From contig JBBREP010000001.1 in NCBI GenBank assembly GCA_038202885.1, positions 141,299 to 205,298 on the forward strand: a stretch of DNA of 64,000 nt. The letters run 5' to 3'. Source of the stretch: JBBREP01 sp038202885. Lineage in GTDB: Bacteria; Actinomycetota; Acidimicrobiia; IMCC26256; PALSA-610. The notes beneath the pieces were generated by a model, which ran no database searches, was not told where the DNA came from, and worked only from the letters and a program-made list of their open reading frames with translations. The first letter of the stretch is position 1; every line of letters begins with the position of its first letter. Made by a program: the position numbers and the translations under genes. Of the stretch, positions 41,377 to 49,255 are shown piece by piece.

Positions 41377-42213
41377 TCACGCCGGATTGCGCACGAGTGG
41401 CATCTGCGGCGGGAAGCCTTCGACGGCGCGCACGCGCGTCACCGCCTCGCTGATCGCGTTGCGCACGAGGTTGAGCCCGGCCAGGCCGGGCAAGGTGTCG
41501 ATGCGCTGCTCGACCCGCTCGACGAGTTCGTGGCCCTCGCCCGACCCGAACAGGTAGGCCGCGACGAAGTCGGTCTCGATGCTCGGCACGTCGCCGCTGC
41601 CGACGATGCCCCACTGGTGTTCAAGAAACCACTTCGTCACCCGTTGTGCGCGCCGACCTTCGGACAGCAGATCACGGGCCCAACTGGCGTAAAACGCGGC
41701 GTGGCGGCCCTCTTGGCGCATGATCCGTCCGAGTAATTCGCTGAGTACCGGATGGTCGCTCAGCTGGGCGAGACGGTTATAGGCCGCGTTGGCCGTCCAC
41801 TCGTTGATCGTGCCGAACGTCATGTGCACCGCGGGGAACCGGCGCACGCCATGGCCGAGGGCCCAAAAGATGGCGGGGCTCCACGTGAGGCTCCGGCGTT
41901 TGAACTGCCGCATCGCGATGAGGCGCGTGTCGTGCGCCGCCTGGTCGTGCATCGCGAGCACGCGACCGAGCGCCTGGCCGTGCCAATACTCCTCGTAGTT
42001 CCAGATCGTGAGGAACGCGGTGATCTGCGGGTCCTTCCACGCCGGGGTCACGAGCAACTCGCGCGTGTACAGCGCGGTGTGGTACTCGATGTCGTGCATG
42101 TACGCGAGGCACCGCAGCACCCTGCTGTCGAGGGGTTGGCCGCGGAAGCTCTCGAAGTCGAGGTCGCCCGTTTCGAGGCGCCCACCTTGTTCCTGGAACT
42201 TCTCGATCGACAT
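41377..42213 (-). CDS. ferritin-like di-iron protein (acyl-ACP desaturase/oxygenase-like)
   Basis: A 278-aa all-helical protein. Putative iron ligands are E-E-x-x-H in WNYEEYWHGQ (about residue 73) and E-x-x-H in RQEGRHAAF (about 166), with further Glu candidates in HDIEYHTALY and TINEWTANAAY. This four-helix di-iron pattern fits the acyl-ACP desaturase / AurF-like ferritin superfamily, which oxidise C-H or N-H bonds using O2. Substrate unknown. ATG 42213 is used (GTG 42219 is two codons upstream). It stands alone, convergent with the ASCH gene; the 215 bases upstream to the GGDEF-EAL gene show nothing recognisable. Confidence 0.78.
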   Translation of the reverse strand: MSIEKFQEQGGRLETGDLDFESFRGQPLDSRVLRCLAYMHDIEYHTALYTRELLVTPAWKDPQITAFLTIWNYEEYWHGQALGRVLAMHDQAAHDTRLIAMRQFKRRSLTWSPAIFWALGHGVRRFPAVHMTFGTINEWTANAAYNRLAQLSDHPVLSELLGRIMRQEGRHAAFYASWARDLLSEGRRAQRVTKWFLEHQWGIVGSGDVPSIETDFVAAYLFGSGEGHELVERVEQRIDTLPGLAGLNLVRNAISEAVTRVRAVEGFPPQMPLVRNPA

Positions 42214-42428
42214 TGCCACGGGAGGTATTCGCTCTCACTCGCGGTGGTGGATGAGCCAGCAAGTCTGGCGCTTGGGCCGTCGGGCCTACGCGGAATTGAT
42301 GGCAACCGGTCACGCAAATGCATGATTTGGCGATCAAGGCCCGATCGTGACGGACCGAATCGAAAGGACGGGTCGAAATTGGCGTCGTACGGCTCGTCGA
42401 GCCTGGGCGCGGAGCAGGATGGACGAGC

Positions 42429-44507
42429 GTGGACTCGACAAGGCCGACCGAGGCGACCGCCGCAGACCTTGACGCGTTCGCAGGCTTGGACCTCCTTCCC
42501 GATCCGACGCTGGTCATTGACCAGGACCTGTGCGTGGTGGCCGCGAACCAGGCCTGCGAGCGACTGATCCGAGCCGATGTCGCCGAATGGATCGGACGGG
42601 TGCCGCTCGAGTTGGTGCATCCCGACGACCTTCCCATCGTGTTGTCGTCGTTCACCACGATCTCGGAGAAGGACTACGGCACGCCCATCGAGGTGCGAAT
42701 CAAAGACGGTGACGGCACCTGGCGGTTGATGGAACTCGTCGGTGCGACCCACCCGCGCGGCGACGGCCACATCGTTGTCATTTCCATGCGTGACCTCACG
42801 CAGCGTCGACAGTGGGAGCTCGCGGCTGGTAGCCCCGAGCTGTTCCGTACTGTGGTCGAGCACGCGACGGTGCTGCTCGCCTTGATCGATGCCGACGGCA
42901 GGATCGACTCGGCCTCGGGCACCTGGAACCGCCAGCTTGGTCACGATCTCTCGTACATCGTCGGCAGCAACATCGTGGATTGGGTCGCCGACGGCGGACG
43001 ACACGTGTTCGCAGTCGACCTGGCCGGCGCGGTGGCCCAACCGCACACGAGCGTGTTCGAGGCCGCGTTGGTCCACACCGACGGACGCGTGATCCCGTAT
43101 CAATTCTCGGTGGCGAACCTGCTCGACGATCCGGTGGTGCAGGGCCTCATCGTGTCGGCGAGCGACATCTCGGCGCGCCGTGCGCTCGAGGTGCGCCTCA
43201 CGCACATGGCCACGACGGATGCGCTCACCGGGCTCGCGAACCGGTCGGCGCTCGTTGACGCTCTCGTGCGTCGCCTCGGCGTTCCCACCGCGCTGCCCGA
43301 ATCACTCGTCGTGTACTTCGTCGACCTCGATCGCTTTAAGCCGGTCAACGACCTGCACGGCCACGACACCGGCGACGTCGTGCTCTCGGTACTGGCCGAT
43401 CGGCTGCGCTTCGTGGCCCGTGATCACGACGTCATCGCCCGCCTCGGTGGCGACCAGTTCGTGCTCGTGTGCGACGAGGTACCGAACCCGGCCGCAGCCG
43501 CGCGCGTCGCGTCGCGGATCGAGAGCGCGATCGCAGAACCGATCGTGGTGGGCACATCCACCGTGCAGGTGTTCGCGAGCGTGGGGTATGCCGACGGCAC
43601 CGCGGCCACGTCGGCCGAAGGATTACTCGCCGAAGCCGATGCCGCGATGTATCGCGTGAAGCAGCGCCGGCGTGGTCGCGAGATGCCGACGACGTTGCGG
43701 GTCGCGCAGCGTCGCGATCTGGCTGACGATCTTGCTCGCGCCGTCGAGACCGACCCGGCCGCGGCGGGCCTGCGGATGTACTACCAACCGGTGGTGGGTT
43801 TGCCCGACGGTCAGGTGGTCGGCGCCGAGGCGCTCGTGCGTTGGCAGCACCGCGACCTCGGCTTATTGGGCCCGCACGACTTCCTTGCGATCGCCGAAGA
43901 TGCTGGCCTCGACCTGGCCCTCGGACGGTGGATCCTGCGTACTGCGATCGCCGAAGCATCGACGTGGGCCGCGCGCCTCGAGATCGCGGTCAATCTGTCC
44001 GCCGCGCAGCTCGCCGACGGTTCCATCGTCGACATGGTGTTCGATGCGCTCGACCGCGAAGGACTGACACCGGATCGTCTGTGTGTGGAGGTGACCGAGA
44101 CCACCATGCTCGAGGGGGCCGGTCGCGGCAGCCTGCTTCCGGCGGTCGCGACACTTGAGCGCTTCAAGGCCGCTGGCGTGCGCGCGGCGATCGACGACTT
44201 CGGCACCGGGTACTCGAGCTTGGTGCACGTACGCGAACTGCCAGCCGACGTACTGAAGATTGACCGCAGCTTCGTCTCGGGAATGCACACCGATGCCATC
44301 GATCACGGGATCGTTGCCGCGGTCGTCGCGCTCGCACATGCTGCTGGCATGACTGTCGTCGCCGAGGGTGTCGAGACCGACGCGCAGCACGACGCGCTCG
44401 CAGCACTCGGCGCCGACCTGGCGCAGGGCTACCGCTATGGCCGTCCGATTCCTGCGAGTGAATTCCGCCGCCTTTGGGGCGGTGTGCCGCTACGCGCCGC
44501 CGGCTGA
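42429..44507 (+). CDS. PAS-PAS-GGDEF-EAL cyclic-di-GMP signalling protein
   Basis: A 692-aa soluble protein with two PAS sensor domains (about 18-125 and 135-250), a GGDEF domain (about 265-415) and an EAL domain (about 435-685). The GGDEF active-site loop reads RLGGDQF, with Gln replacing the metal-binding Glu, so cyclase activity is doubtful; the domain may instead bind GTP. The EAL domain keeps every catalytic element: EALVRW, NLSAAQL, EVTETTM, DDFGTGYSS, KIDRSFV, AEGVET and QGYRYGRP. Degradation of c-di-GMP to pGpG under PAS control is the likely activity. GTG 42429 is the start. The gene end overlaps the convergent SDR gene by 18 bases. Confidence 0.9.
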   Translation: MDSTRPTEATAADLDAFAGLDLLPDPTLVIDQDLCVVAANQACERLIRADVAEWIGRVPLELVHPDDLPIVLSSFTTISEKDYGTPIEVRIKDGDGTWRLMELVGATHPRGDGHIVVISMRDLTQRRQWELAAGSPELFRTVVEHATVLLALIDADGRIDSASGTWNRQLGHDLSYIVGSNIVDWVADGGRHVFAVDLAGAVAQPHTSVFEAALVHTDGRVIPYQFSVANLLDDPVVQGLIVSASDISARRALEVRLTHMATTDALTGLANRSALVDALVRRLGVPTALPESLVVYFVDLDRFKPVNDLHGHDTGDVVLSVLADRLRFVARDHDVIARLGGDQFVLVCDEVPNPAAAARVASRIESAIAEPIVVGTSTVQVFASVGYADGTAATSAEGLLAEADAAMYRVKQRRRGREMPTTLRVAQRRDLADDLARAVETDPAAAGLRMYYQPVVGLPDGQVVGAEALVRWQHRDLGLLGPHDFLAIAEDAGLDLALGRWILRTAIAEASTWAARLEIAVNLSAAQLADGSIVDMVFDALDREGLTPDRLCVEVTETTMLEGAGRGSLLPAVATLERFKAAGVRAAIDDFGTGYSSLVHVRELPADVLKIDRSFVSGMHTDAIDHGIVAAVVALAHAAGMTVVAEGVETDAQHDALAALGADLAQGYRYGRPIPASEFRRLWGGVPLRAAG

Positions 44508-45302
44508 AAAGTGGCTGTAGAGCGCAGCGAGCGCGGCGTCGGTGCCCGCTTGGGGGAGCCCGAGCCCGCCGTCGATCACAATGGTTTGCCCAGTGACGTA
44601 GCTCGAGGCGTCGGAGCACAGAAAGCCGATCACTTCGGCGACCTCCGCAGCGGTTCCCATGCGTTGGAGCGGGATCGACGTGCGGATCGGCTCGAACACG
44701 TCGGGGACGTCTTGGAACACCGAGGTCAGCGGCGTGGCGACGAAGCCCGGTGCCACGCAGTTGACGCGGATCGTCGGGCCGTACTCGAGCGCGGTGCTCT
44801 TCGTGAGCGCGATCACGCCGGCCTTGGCCGCCGAATACGCGGCTTCGTTGCGCGTGGGCATCAGGCCGGACAGCGACGCGTTGGTGACGATCACGCCGCG
44901 ACCGGCAGTGAGCATGTGCGGCACCACCGCTCGGATGGCGTTGAACGTGCCGGTGAGGTTCACGTCGACGAGCCGATGCCACAACTTGTCGTCGACTGTG
45001 TCGAGCGGACGCAGGTCACCGACGCCGGCGTTGCTCACGAGGATCGACACATCGCCGAACGCGGCCGCGGCTTCGGCGACCACGTGCGTGACGAGCGAAC
45101 CGTCGCGTACGTCGCACGTGCACGCGAGCGCGCCGGGAATCGTCGCGGCGACGTCGTTCGCGCCCTGTTCGTTGCGGTCGACGACCGCGACCATCGCACC
45201 AGCGTTCGCCAAGAGCCGGGCTGTGGCCGCGCCGATTCCTGATGCAGCACCCGTGACGATTGCGCCGCGACCCGAGAACTGTCCGACATCGATACCAGCC
45301 AT
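44490..45302 (-). CDS. SDR-family oxidoreductase (FabG-like)
   Basis: A 270-aa classical SDR. TGAASGIGAATARLL is the NAD(P)-binding turn, CDVRDGS the Asp of strand 3, VSNAGVGDL the strand-4 motif, TNASLSGLM contains the catalytic Ser and YSAAKAG the Tyr-Lys pair. The C-terminal SYVTGQTIVIDGG end is the FabG/3-hydroxyacyl or sugar dehydrogenase type. The ATG at 45302 was chosen; the frame upstream reads through a 12-base tandem repeat and is not homologous. It may belong with the ureidoglycolate lyase-like, cupin, hydroxyacid dehydrogenase and RraA genes that follow. Substrate unknown. Confidence 0.88.
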   Translation of the reverse strand: MAGIDVGQFSGRGAIVTGAASGIGAATARLLANAGAMVAVVDRNEQGANDVAATIPGALACTCDVRDGSLVTHVVAEAAAAFGDVSILVSNAGVGDLRPLDTVDDKLWHRLVDVNLTGTFNAIRAVVPHMLTAGRGVIVTNASLSGLMPTRNEAAYSAAKAGVIALTKSTALEYGPTIRVNCVAPGFVATPLTSVFQDVPDVFEPIRTSIPLQRMGTAAEVAEVIGFLCSDASSYVTGQTIVIDGGLGLPQAGTDAALAALYSHFSAGGA

Positions 45303-45339
45303 CGCCACCGAACCTATCCGCCCGGTCGTGGCCGCATCC

Positions 45340-45398
45340 CTATTGGTTCGCCTCTTGGTTCGCCTCTGGGTTCGCCTCTGGGTTCGCCTATTGGTTCG
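45340..45398. repeat. 12-bp tandem repeat, about five copies
   Basis: Units of the form TATTGGTTCGCC / TCTTGGTTCGCC / TCTGGGTTCGCC follow one another almost without gaps. They span the end of the ureidoglycolate lyase-like gene (stop at 45388) and the gap to the SDR gene. Each unit differs at one or two bases, so slippage seems partly diverged. Confidence 0.75.
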
Positions 45399-45900
45399 GT
45401 CGCGTCGTGTCCACGTCGAAGGTGACGTCGTGGTCACGCGCGAGCCAGGCGATCCCGTTGTCGTTCGCGTAGCCGCGGCCTTGGATGTTGAAGATGCGGA
45501 CGCGGTCTGCGCCGATCGGGTAGGGACCCCAATGCCACGTGCCGCGCGCCAAGTGGACCACCGCGAGGCGGGGCAGGAAGAAGGCGCGCACGGCGTCGAA
45601 GTGCTCGGGCTGCGAGAAGTCGAGCTCGCCCGGTGCGACGACGGCGTAGGCGTCGGCGCTCATCGCCATCAACGTCTGCGTGTGGGTGTCGTGGCGGTTC
45701 AGCAACTCGCACTGCGCGTCACCCTTAGACGAGAACGTCAGCTCGTCATTTGTGTGCCCGATGAAGTTGACATGGCCGTCGTTCCAGAGGAATTCGAGGT
45801 CGGTCGTGTCATGTTCGGTCTGCTCGTCGGACGGCAGCGTGCCGAACGGCGCCCACGATGCGTGCGTGACCTGCTCGAGTCGAAGCCGACGGTGGTCCAT
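45388..45900 (-). CDS. ureidoglycolate lyase-like cupin-fold protein
   Basis: A 170-aa protein matching the ureidoglycolate lyase (AllA) fold. The characteristic RHDTHTQTLMAMSADAYAVVAPG block and the HLARGTWHWGPYPIG block are both there; in AllA these line the substrate pocket for glyoxylate and urea release in purine breakdown. No allantoinase or allantoicase gene is nearby, so another ureido or carboxylate substrate is possible. Its C-terminal codons run into the 12-bp tandem repeat. The start at 45900 follows the family N-terminus. It is on the same strand as the SDR gene and divergent from the cupin gene (47-base gap). Confidence 0.78.
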   Translation of the reverse strand: MDHRRLRLEQVTHASWAPFGTLPSDEQTEHDTTDLEFLWNDGHVNFIGHTNDELTFSSKGDAQCELLNRHDTHTQTLMAMSADAYAVVAPGELDFSQPEHFDAVRAFFLPRLAVVHLARGTWHWGPYPIGADRVRIFNIQGRGYANDNGIAWLARDHDVTFDVDTTRPNQ

Positions 45901-45947
45901 ACCGCACCTTTGCTCTACGCTGCGGCGCGGAGTCTAGGGAGGCGACG

Positions 45948-46331
45948 ATGGACGTGCGGTCGATCGAAGACGTCGAACCGGTCGTGGAGCACAACGGGAC
46001 GGTGCCCGTGTGGTGGCTCGTGAACCCGCGCGAGATGTTCGATATCACCAAAGGCGGTCATCTCGAGTTAGTGAGCGAATTCGAGGTTGCCGGCGGGGGT
46101 CTCGTCGACCCGCACCACCACCCGACGCACGAGTTCTATTACGTCACGAGTGGTCGCGGCCTCATGACGATCGAAGGCGAAACCCGCGAGATCGCCCAGG
46201 GCGACCTCGTGCACATTCCGCCCGACGCGGTGCACAGCCTCCGCCCGGTCAGCGCCCACGCGCCCATCCATTGCTTTTGCTTCGCGGTCGCCACACCCGA
46301 CGCCGAAGCGATCAACTACACCGAGCATTGA
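45948..46331 (+). CDS. single-domain cupin protein
   Basis: A 127-aa small beta-barrel protein. The first cupin motif, DPHHHPTHEFYYVTSGRG, gives two His and a Glu ligand; the second, GDLVHIPPDAVHS, gives the last His. The fold could serve as an isomerase, dioxygenase or sugar-binding module; a mononuclear iron or manganese centre is likely. It is followed by the 2-hydroxyacid dehydrogenase gene at eight bases (or overlapping if a TTG start is used), and sits in the catabolic cluster 44490-47930. Confidence 0.85.
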   Translation: MDVRSIEDVEPVVEHNGTVPVWWLVNPREMFDITKGGHLELVSEFEVAGGGLVDPHHHPTHEFYYVTSGRGLMTIEGETREIAQGDLVHIPPDAVHSLRPVSAHAPIHCFCFAVATPDAEAINYTEH

Positions 46332-46339
46332 GCGCGCGC

Positions 46340-47290
46340 GTGGCGCGCGTCCTCGTCACCCGTGCACTTCCGCCCGGCGGGCTCGACCCGCTGCGCGCCG
46401 CCGGCCATGAGCTGATCGGTCCACGGCCCGACGACTCGCGGTATGGCACTGAGGCGCTGCTGTGGTCGGCCGGCGAGGTCGACGCCATCGTCTGCCTGTT
46501 GACCGACCGCATCGATGAGTCGGTGCTCGCGGCCGGCGCGGCGGCGCGACTTCGCATCGTCGCCAATGTTGCGGTCGGCTACGACAACATCGACTGGCGT
46601 GCGGCGAAGCGACTCGGCGTGCGGGTGGCCAATACGCCTGGTGTGCTCGACGAAACCACCGCCGACACTGCGTTCTTGCTCATCCTGGCCGCGTCGCGCC
46701 TTGCCTCCACGGCAGAGGCCGACCTGCGCGCAGGGCAGTGGCACGGCTGGGGAATCAACCAGTACCTCGGCAACGATGTACACGGTGCGACCCTGGGCCT
46801 TGTCGGCTACGGCCGTATCGCCAAGGCCGTCGCCCATCGCGCAACGGGCTTCGGTATGCGCGTGTTGCACCACTGCCGACACAACTCAGGCGAGCCCGGT
46901 TTCGTCGCCGACCTCGACGAACTTCTGGGCGCGGTCGACATTGTGTCGGTGCACACACCGGGCGGTGCCGATACACATCACCTGCTCGATGCCCGTCGGT
47001 TGGCCTTGCTGCAGCCGCACGCGGTGGTGGTCAACACCGCGCGGGGAACTGTGATCGACGAAGCTGCGCTGGCGGCGGCGTTGCGCGAGCGTCGGATCTT
47101 CGCGGCTGGTCTCGATGTCTACGAGCGCGAACCCGCGATCGACCCCGATCTGCTGCTCGCGCCGAACACCGTGTTGTTGCCCCACGTCGGCTCGGCATCG
47201 ATCGCGACCCGGCGCGCCATGGCCCAACTCGCGTCGCTGGCCGTCGTGGCCGTCCTCGCGGGCGAAACGCCGCCGAACCTCGTCGTCTGA
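46340..47290 (+). CDS. D-2-hydroxyacid dehydrogenase (glyoxylate/hydroxypyruvate reductase-like)
   Basis: A 316-aa NAD(P)-dependent D-isomer-specific 2-hydroxyacid dehydrogenase. The substrate-domain start VARVLVTRALPPGGLDPLR and NVAVGYDNIDW are characteristic. The NAD motif is GLVGYGRIAKAVAHRA; the catalytic Arg is in VVNTARGTVIDE, the Glu in LDVYEREP and the His in LLPHVGSAS. It would reduce glyoxylate, hydroxypyruvate or a related 2-oxoacid. GTG 46340 is the assumed start; a TTG at 46328 overlapping the cupin stop is equally possible. It runs convergent to the RraA-family gene. Confidence 0.88.
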   Translation: MARVLVTRALPPGGLDPLRAAGHELIGPRPDDSRYGTEALLWSAGEVDAIVCLLTDRIDESVLAAGAAARLRIVANVAVGYDNIDWRAAKRLGVRVANTPGVLDETTADTAFLLILAASRLASTAEADLRAGQWHGWGINQYLGNDVHGATLGLVGYGRIAKAVAHRATGFGMRVLHHCRHNSGEPGFVADLDELLGAVDIVSVHTPGGADTHHLLDARRLALLQPHAVVVNTARGTVIDEAALAAALRERRIFAAGLDVYEREPAIDPDLLLAPNTVLLPHVGSASIATRRAMAQLASLAVVAVLAGETPPNLVV

Positions 47291-47306
47291 CAACTGAGCG
47301 CGCTGC

Positions 47307-47930
47307 TCAGAGGGTGACGGTGACGGGGCTGGTGTCGAGTTCGAGGAGTTCGACGGTTGTGCTCCCGGCGCGCAGTTGTTCGAACATGCGCGATTCCTTC
47401 TGGGCGCGAGCTCGGCCCGCCGCCAGCACATCGTCGAGGAGCGCGCCCGGCACGACCGTCACGCCGTCGGCATCACCGACGATCCAGTCGCCGAGTTCGA
47501 CGTCGACATCACCGACGAGGGCTGGCCCGCCGACGGTTCCCTCGCGCATCTTCGTCGCACCGCGTAGTGCGATCGTCGCCGAGAAGACCGGGAAGCCGAG
47601 CCGTTCGAGCGCCGCGATATCACGCACGCCCCCGTCGATGACGAGGCCGGCGATACCGCGAGCCTGCGCCGCGGTCGTGAGCACCTCACCCCAATAGCCG
47701 AGTTCGGGCACGTCGCCGACCGATACGACGAGCGCGCTGCCCGCGGGCGCCGACGCGACGGCGGCGTGAATGGCGAGATTGTCGCCGGGTGTGCACACCA
47801 CCGGCGTGGCGCTCGCGGCAAGTACCGCGCCGGGCCAGGCCGCGCGGATCCGGTCGCGCATCGCGCGGCCACCAGCTTCACCGAGCGTTGCCGAGCCAAG
47901 CTCGCCGAGCGCGGCCGCCACGTCGTTCAC
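47307..47930 (-). CDS. RraA-family / 4-hydroxy-4-methyl-2-oxoglutarate aldolase-like protein
   Basis: A 207-aa RraA-like protein. The order of conserved elements is TLGEAGGRA at the N-terminus, PGDNLAIHAAVASAPAGS, DVPELGYWGEVLTTAAQARGIAGLVIDGGVRD (GELLA-equivalent loop plus the Arg-Asp pair that binds metal and pyruvyl group) and VGDADGVTVVP. The metal-dependent class II aldolases of this family cleave hydroxy-oxo acids to pyruvate plus a 2-oxoacid, which fits the adjacent 2-hydroxyacid dehydrogenase. RNase E regulation is another family role but unlikely in this genome type. Confidence 0.85.
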   Translation of the reverse strand: MNDVAAALGELGSATLGEAGGRAMRDRIRAAWPGAVLAASATPVVCTPGDNLAIHAAVASAPAGSALVVSVGDVPELGYWGEVLTTAAQARGIAGLVIDGGVRDIAALERLGFPVFSATIALRGATKMREGTVGGPALVGDVDVELGDWIVGDADGVTVVPGALLDDVLAAGRARAQKESRMFEQLRAGSTTVELLELDTSPVTVTL

Positions 47931-47945
47931 AACAGCAATCCTCCG

Positions 47946-48035
47946 CGGAGGGCGAGGGATTTGAACCCTCGAGGGGGTTTATCACCCCCTACTCGCTTAG
48001 CAGGCGAGCACCTTCGGCCACTCGGTCAGCCCTCC
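47946..48035 (-). tRNA. tRNA-Ser (anticodon GCT)
   Basis: A 90-nt cloverleaf on the reverse strand. The acceptor stem is GGAGGGC/GCCCTCC and the anticodon stem-loop is CTCGC-CTGCTAA-GCGAG with GCT for Ser AGU/AGC codons. A long type II variable arm (AGGGGGTGATAAACCCCCT) distinguishes tRNA-Ser, and the T-arm is GAGGGTTCAAATCCCTC. CCA is not encoded. Confidence 0.97.
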
Positions 48036-48106
48036 GCCTCGCAGTATACGAGAGGCCTGTCGAGCGCTCTCCGGTCGATCGTGGCCCCACGGTGTGATCG
48101 GCGGAG

Positions 48107-49159
48107 ATGACGCCGCTACCGTGGCTCGGCGTGGAGCCCACCGACGCGCTGGCCGAGATCGTCGACCTCCTGTCGCGTCGGCGCGACGGTGGGTATCGGT
48201 CGCGCGCCTTTTCGAACGCCGCCAAGGCCATCCGCGGTTTGTCGCGCGACGAGCTCGACGCGTTGGTGGCATCGAATCGCCTACGCGCAGTCCCGGGCGT
48301 CGGCGACACGACGGCGACCGTGATCGCAGAAGCACTCACCGGAGTGGTGCCCGCGTACCTCGTGCAGCTCCGTGGCGATGCCGTGACCGAGACCGCGACG
48401 CCCGAAGGGCGCTTGCTACAGCAGGCGCTGCGGGGCGACCTGCATTTGCACTCCGACTGGTCCGATGGCGGCGACACCATCCGCGCGATGGTCGACAAGG
48501 CGCGCACCATCGGTCACGACTACCTCGCGCTCACCGACCACTCGCCGCGCCTGACGGTCGCACACGGTCTCGACGCCGAACGCCTCGCGCGCCAACTCGA
48601 CGAGGTGGCTGCGATCAACCAGGAGGTCGCGCCCTTCCGACTGTTGACGGGTATCGAAGCCGACATCCTCGACGACGGGGCGCTCGACGGCGACCCCGAG
48701 GTGCTGTCACGCATCGACATCGTCATCGCCAGCGTGCATTCGAAGCTGCGTATGGAGCGGCCCGAGATGACGTACCGCATGGTCGCGGCCATGGCGAACC
48801 CGCTCGCCGACATCCTTGGGCACTGCACCGGCCGGCTCGTGACCGGTCGGGGCCGGCCCGAGTCAGAGTTCGATGCCGACGTCGTGTTCGCGGCCTGCCG
48901 ACAGTTCGACAAGGCCGTCGAGATCAACTGCCGGCCCGAACGCCTCGACCCGCCGAAACGCTTGTTGCGACGGGTCGTTGAGTTCGACGTCAAGGTTTCG
49001 ATCGACACCGACGCGCACGCCACGTCGCAGTTGCAGTGGCAGTTCTACGGATGCAATCGGGCCGTCGAATGCGGCGTCGCGGTCGCGTCGGTCGTGAATT
49101 CCTGGCCGCTGCCCGAGTTGCTCCAATGGTGCGCGTCGCACGAACAGATCGCGGCCTGA
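48107..49159 (+). CDS. PHP-domain phosphoesterase with N-terminal helix-hairpin-helix part
   Basis: A 350-aa protein. Residues 10-95 resemble the DNA polymerase X beta/HhH head (SRAFSNAAKAIRGLSRDELD, VPGVGDTTATVIAEAL). The remainder is a PHP metal-dependent hydrolase with DLHLHSDWSDGG, LTDHSPRL, GIEADIL, IASVHSKL, ILGHCTG and SIDTDAHAT, giving a complete trinuclear metal site. It corresponds to the C-terminal half of PolX without the polymerase catalytic domain, suggesting a DNA 3'-end processing or phosphatase role. The start at 48107 is uncertain (GGAG touches it); GTG 48131 is an alternative. It sits just downstream of tRNA-Ser. Confidence 0.85.
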   Translation: MTPLPWLGVEPTDALAEIVDLLSRRRDGGYRSRAFSNAAKAIRGLSRDELDALVASNRLRAVPGVGDTTATVIAEALTGVVPAYLVQLRGDAVTETATPEGRLLQQALRGDLHLHSDWSDGGDTIRAMVDKARTIGHDYLALTDHSPRLTVAHGLDAERLARQLDEVAAINQEVAPFRLLTGIEADILDDGALDGDPEVLSRIDIVIASVHSKLRMERPEMTYRMVAAMANPLADILGHCTGRLVTGRGRPESEFDADVVFAACRQFDKAVEINCRPERLDPPKRLLRRVVEFDVKVSIDTDAHATSQLQWQFYGCNRAVECGVAVASVVNSWPLPELLQWCASHEQIAA

Positions 49160-49190
49160 CCCACACCGAGCGCCACACCCCAACGTTGCA

Positions 49191-49237
49191 CCGATGCGTC
49201 GTTTGCCACGTCTATATGTGGGTCAAACGACGCATCG
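49191..49237. repeat. 46-nt hairpin element, copy 2
   Basis: CGATGCGTCGTTT (49192-49204) and AAACGACGCATCG (49225-49237) form a perfect 13-bp outer stem; CCAC (49206-49209) and GTGG (49218-49221) form an inner stem around GTCTATAT. It is the second copy of the element at 20880 with the same length and outer arms. Here it lies between the convergent PHP and GH13 genes. Confidence 0.78.
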
Positions 49238-49255
49238 GGTGGGGCGGTTGGCTTG

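Noticed and set aside
45303..45437. Upstream extension of the SDR gene through the 12-bp repeat
   Set aside because: It would give an Arg/Thr repeat N-terminus and overlap the neighbouring gene; the ATG at 45302 starts at the family N-terminus.
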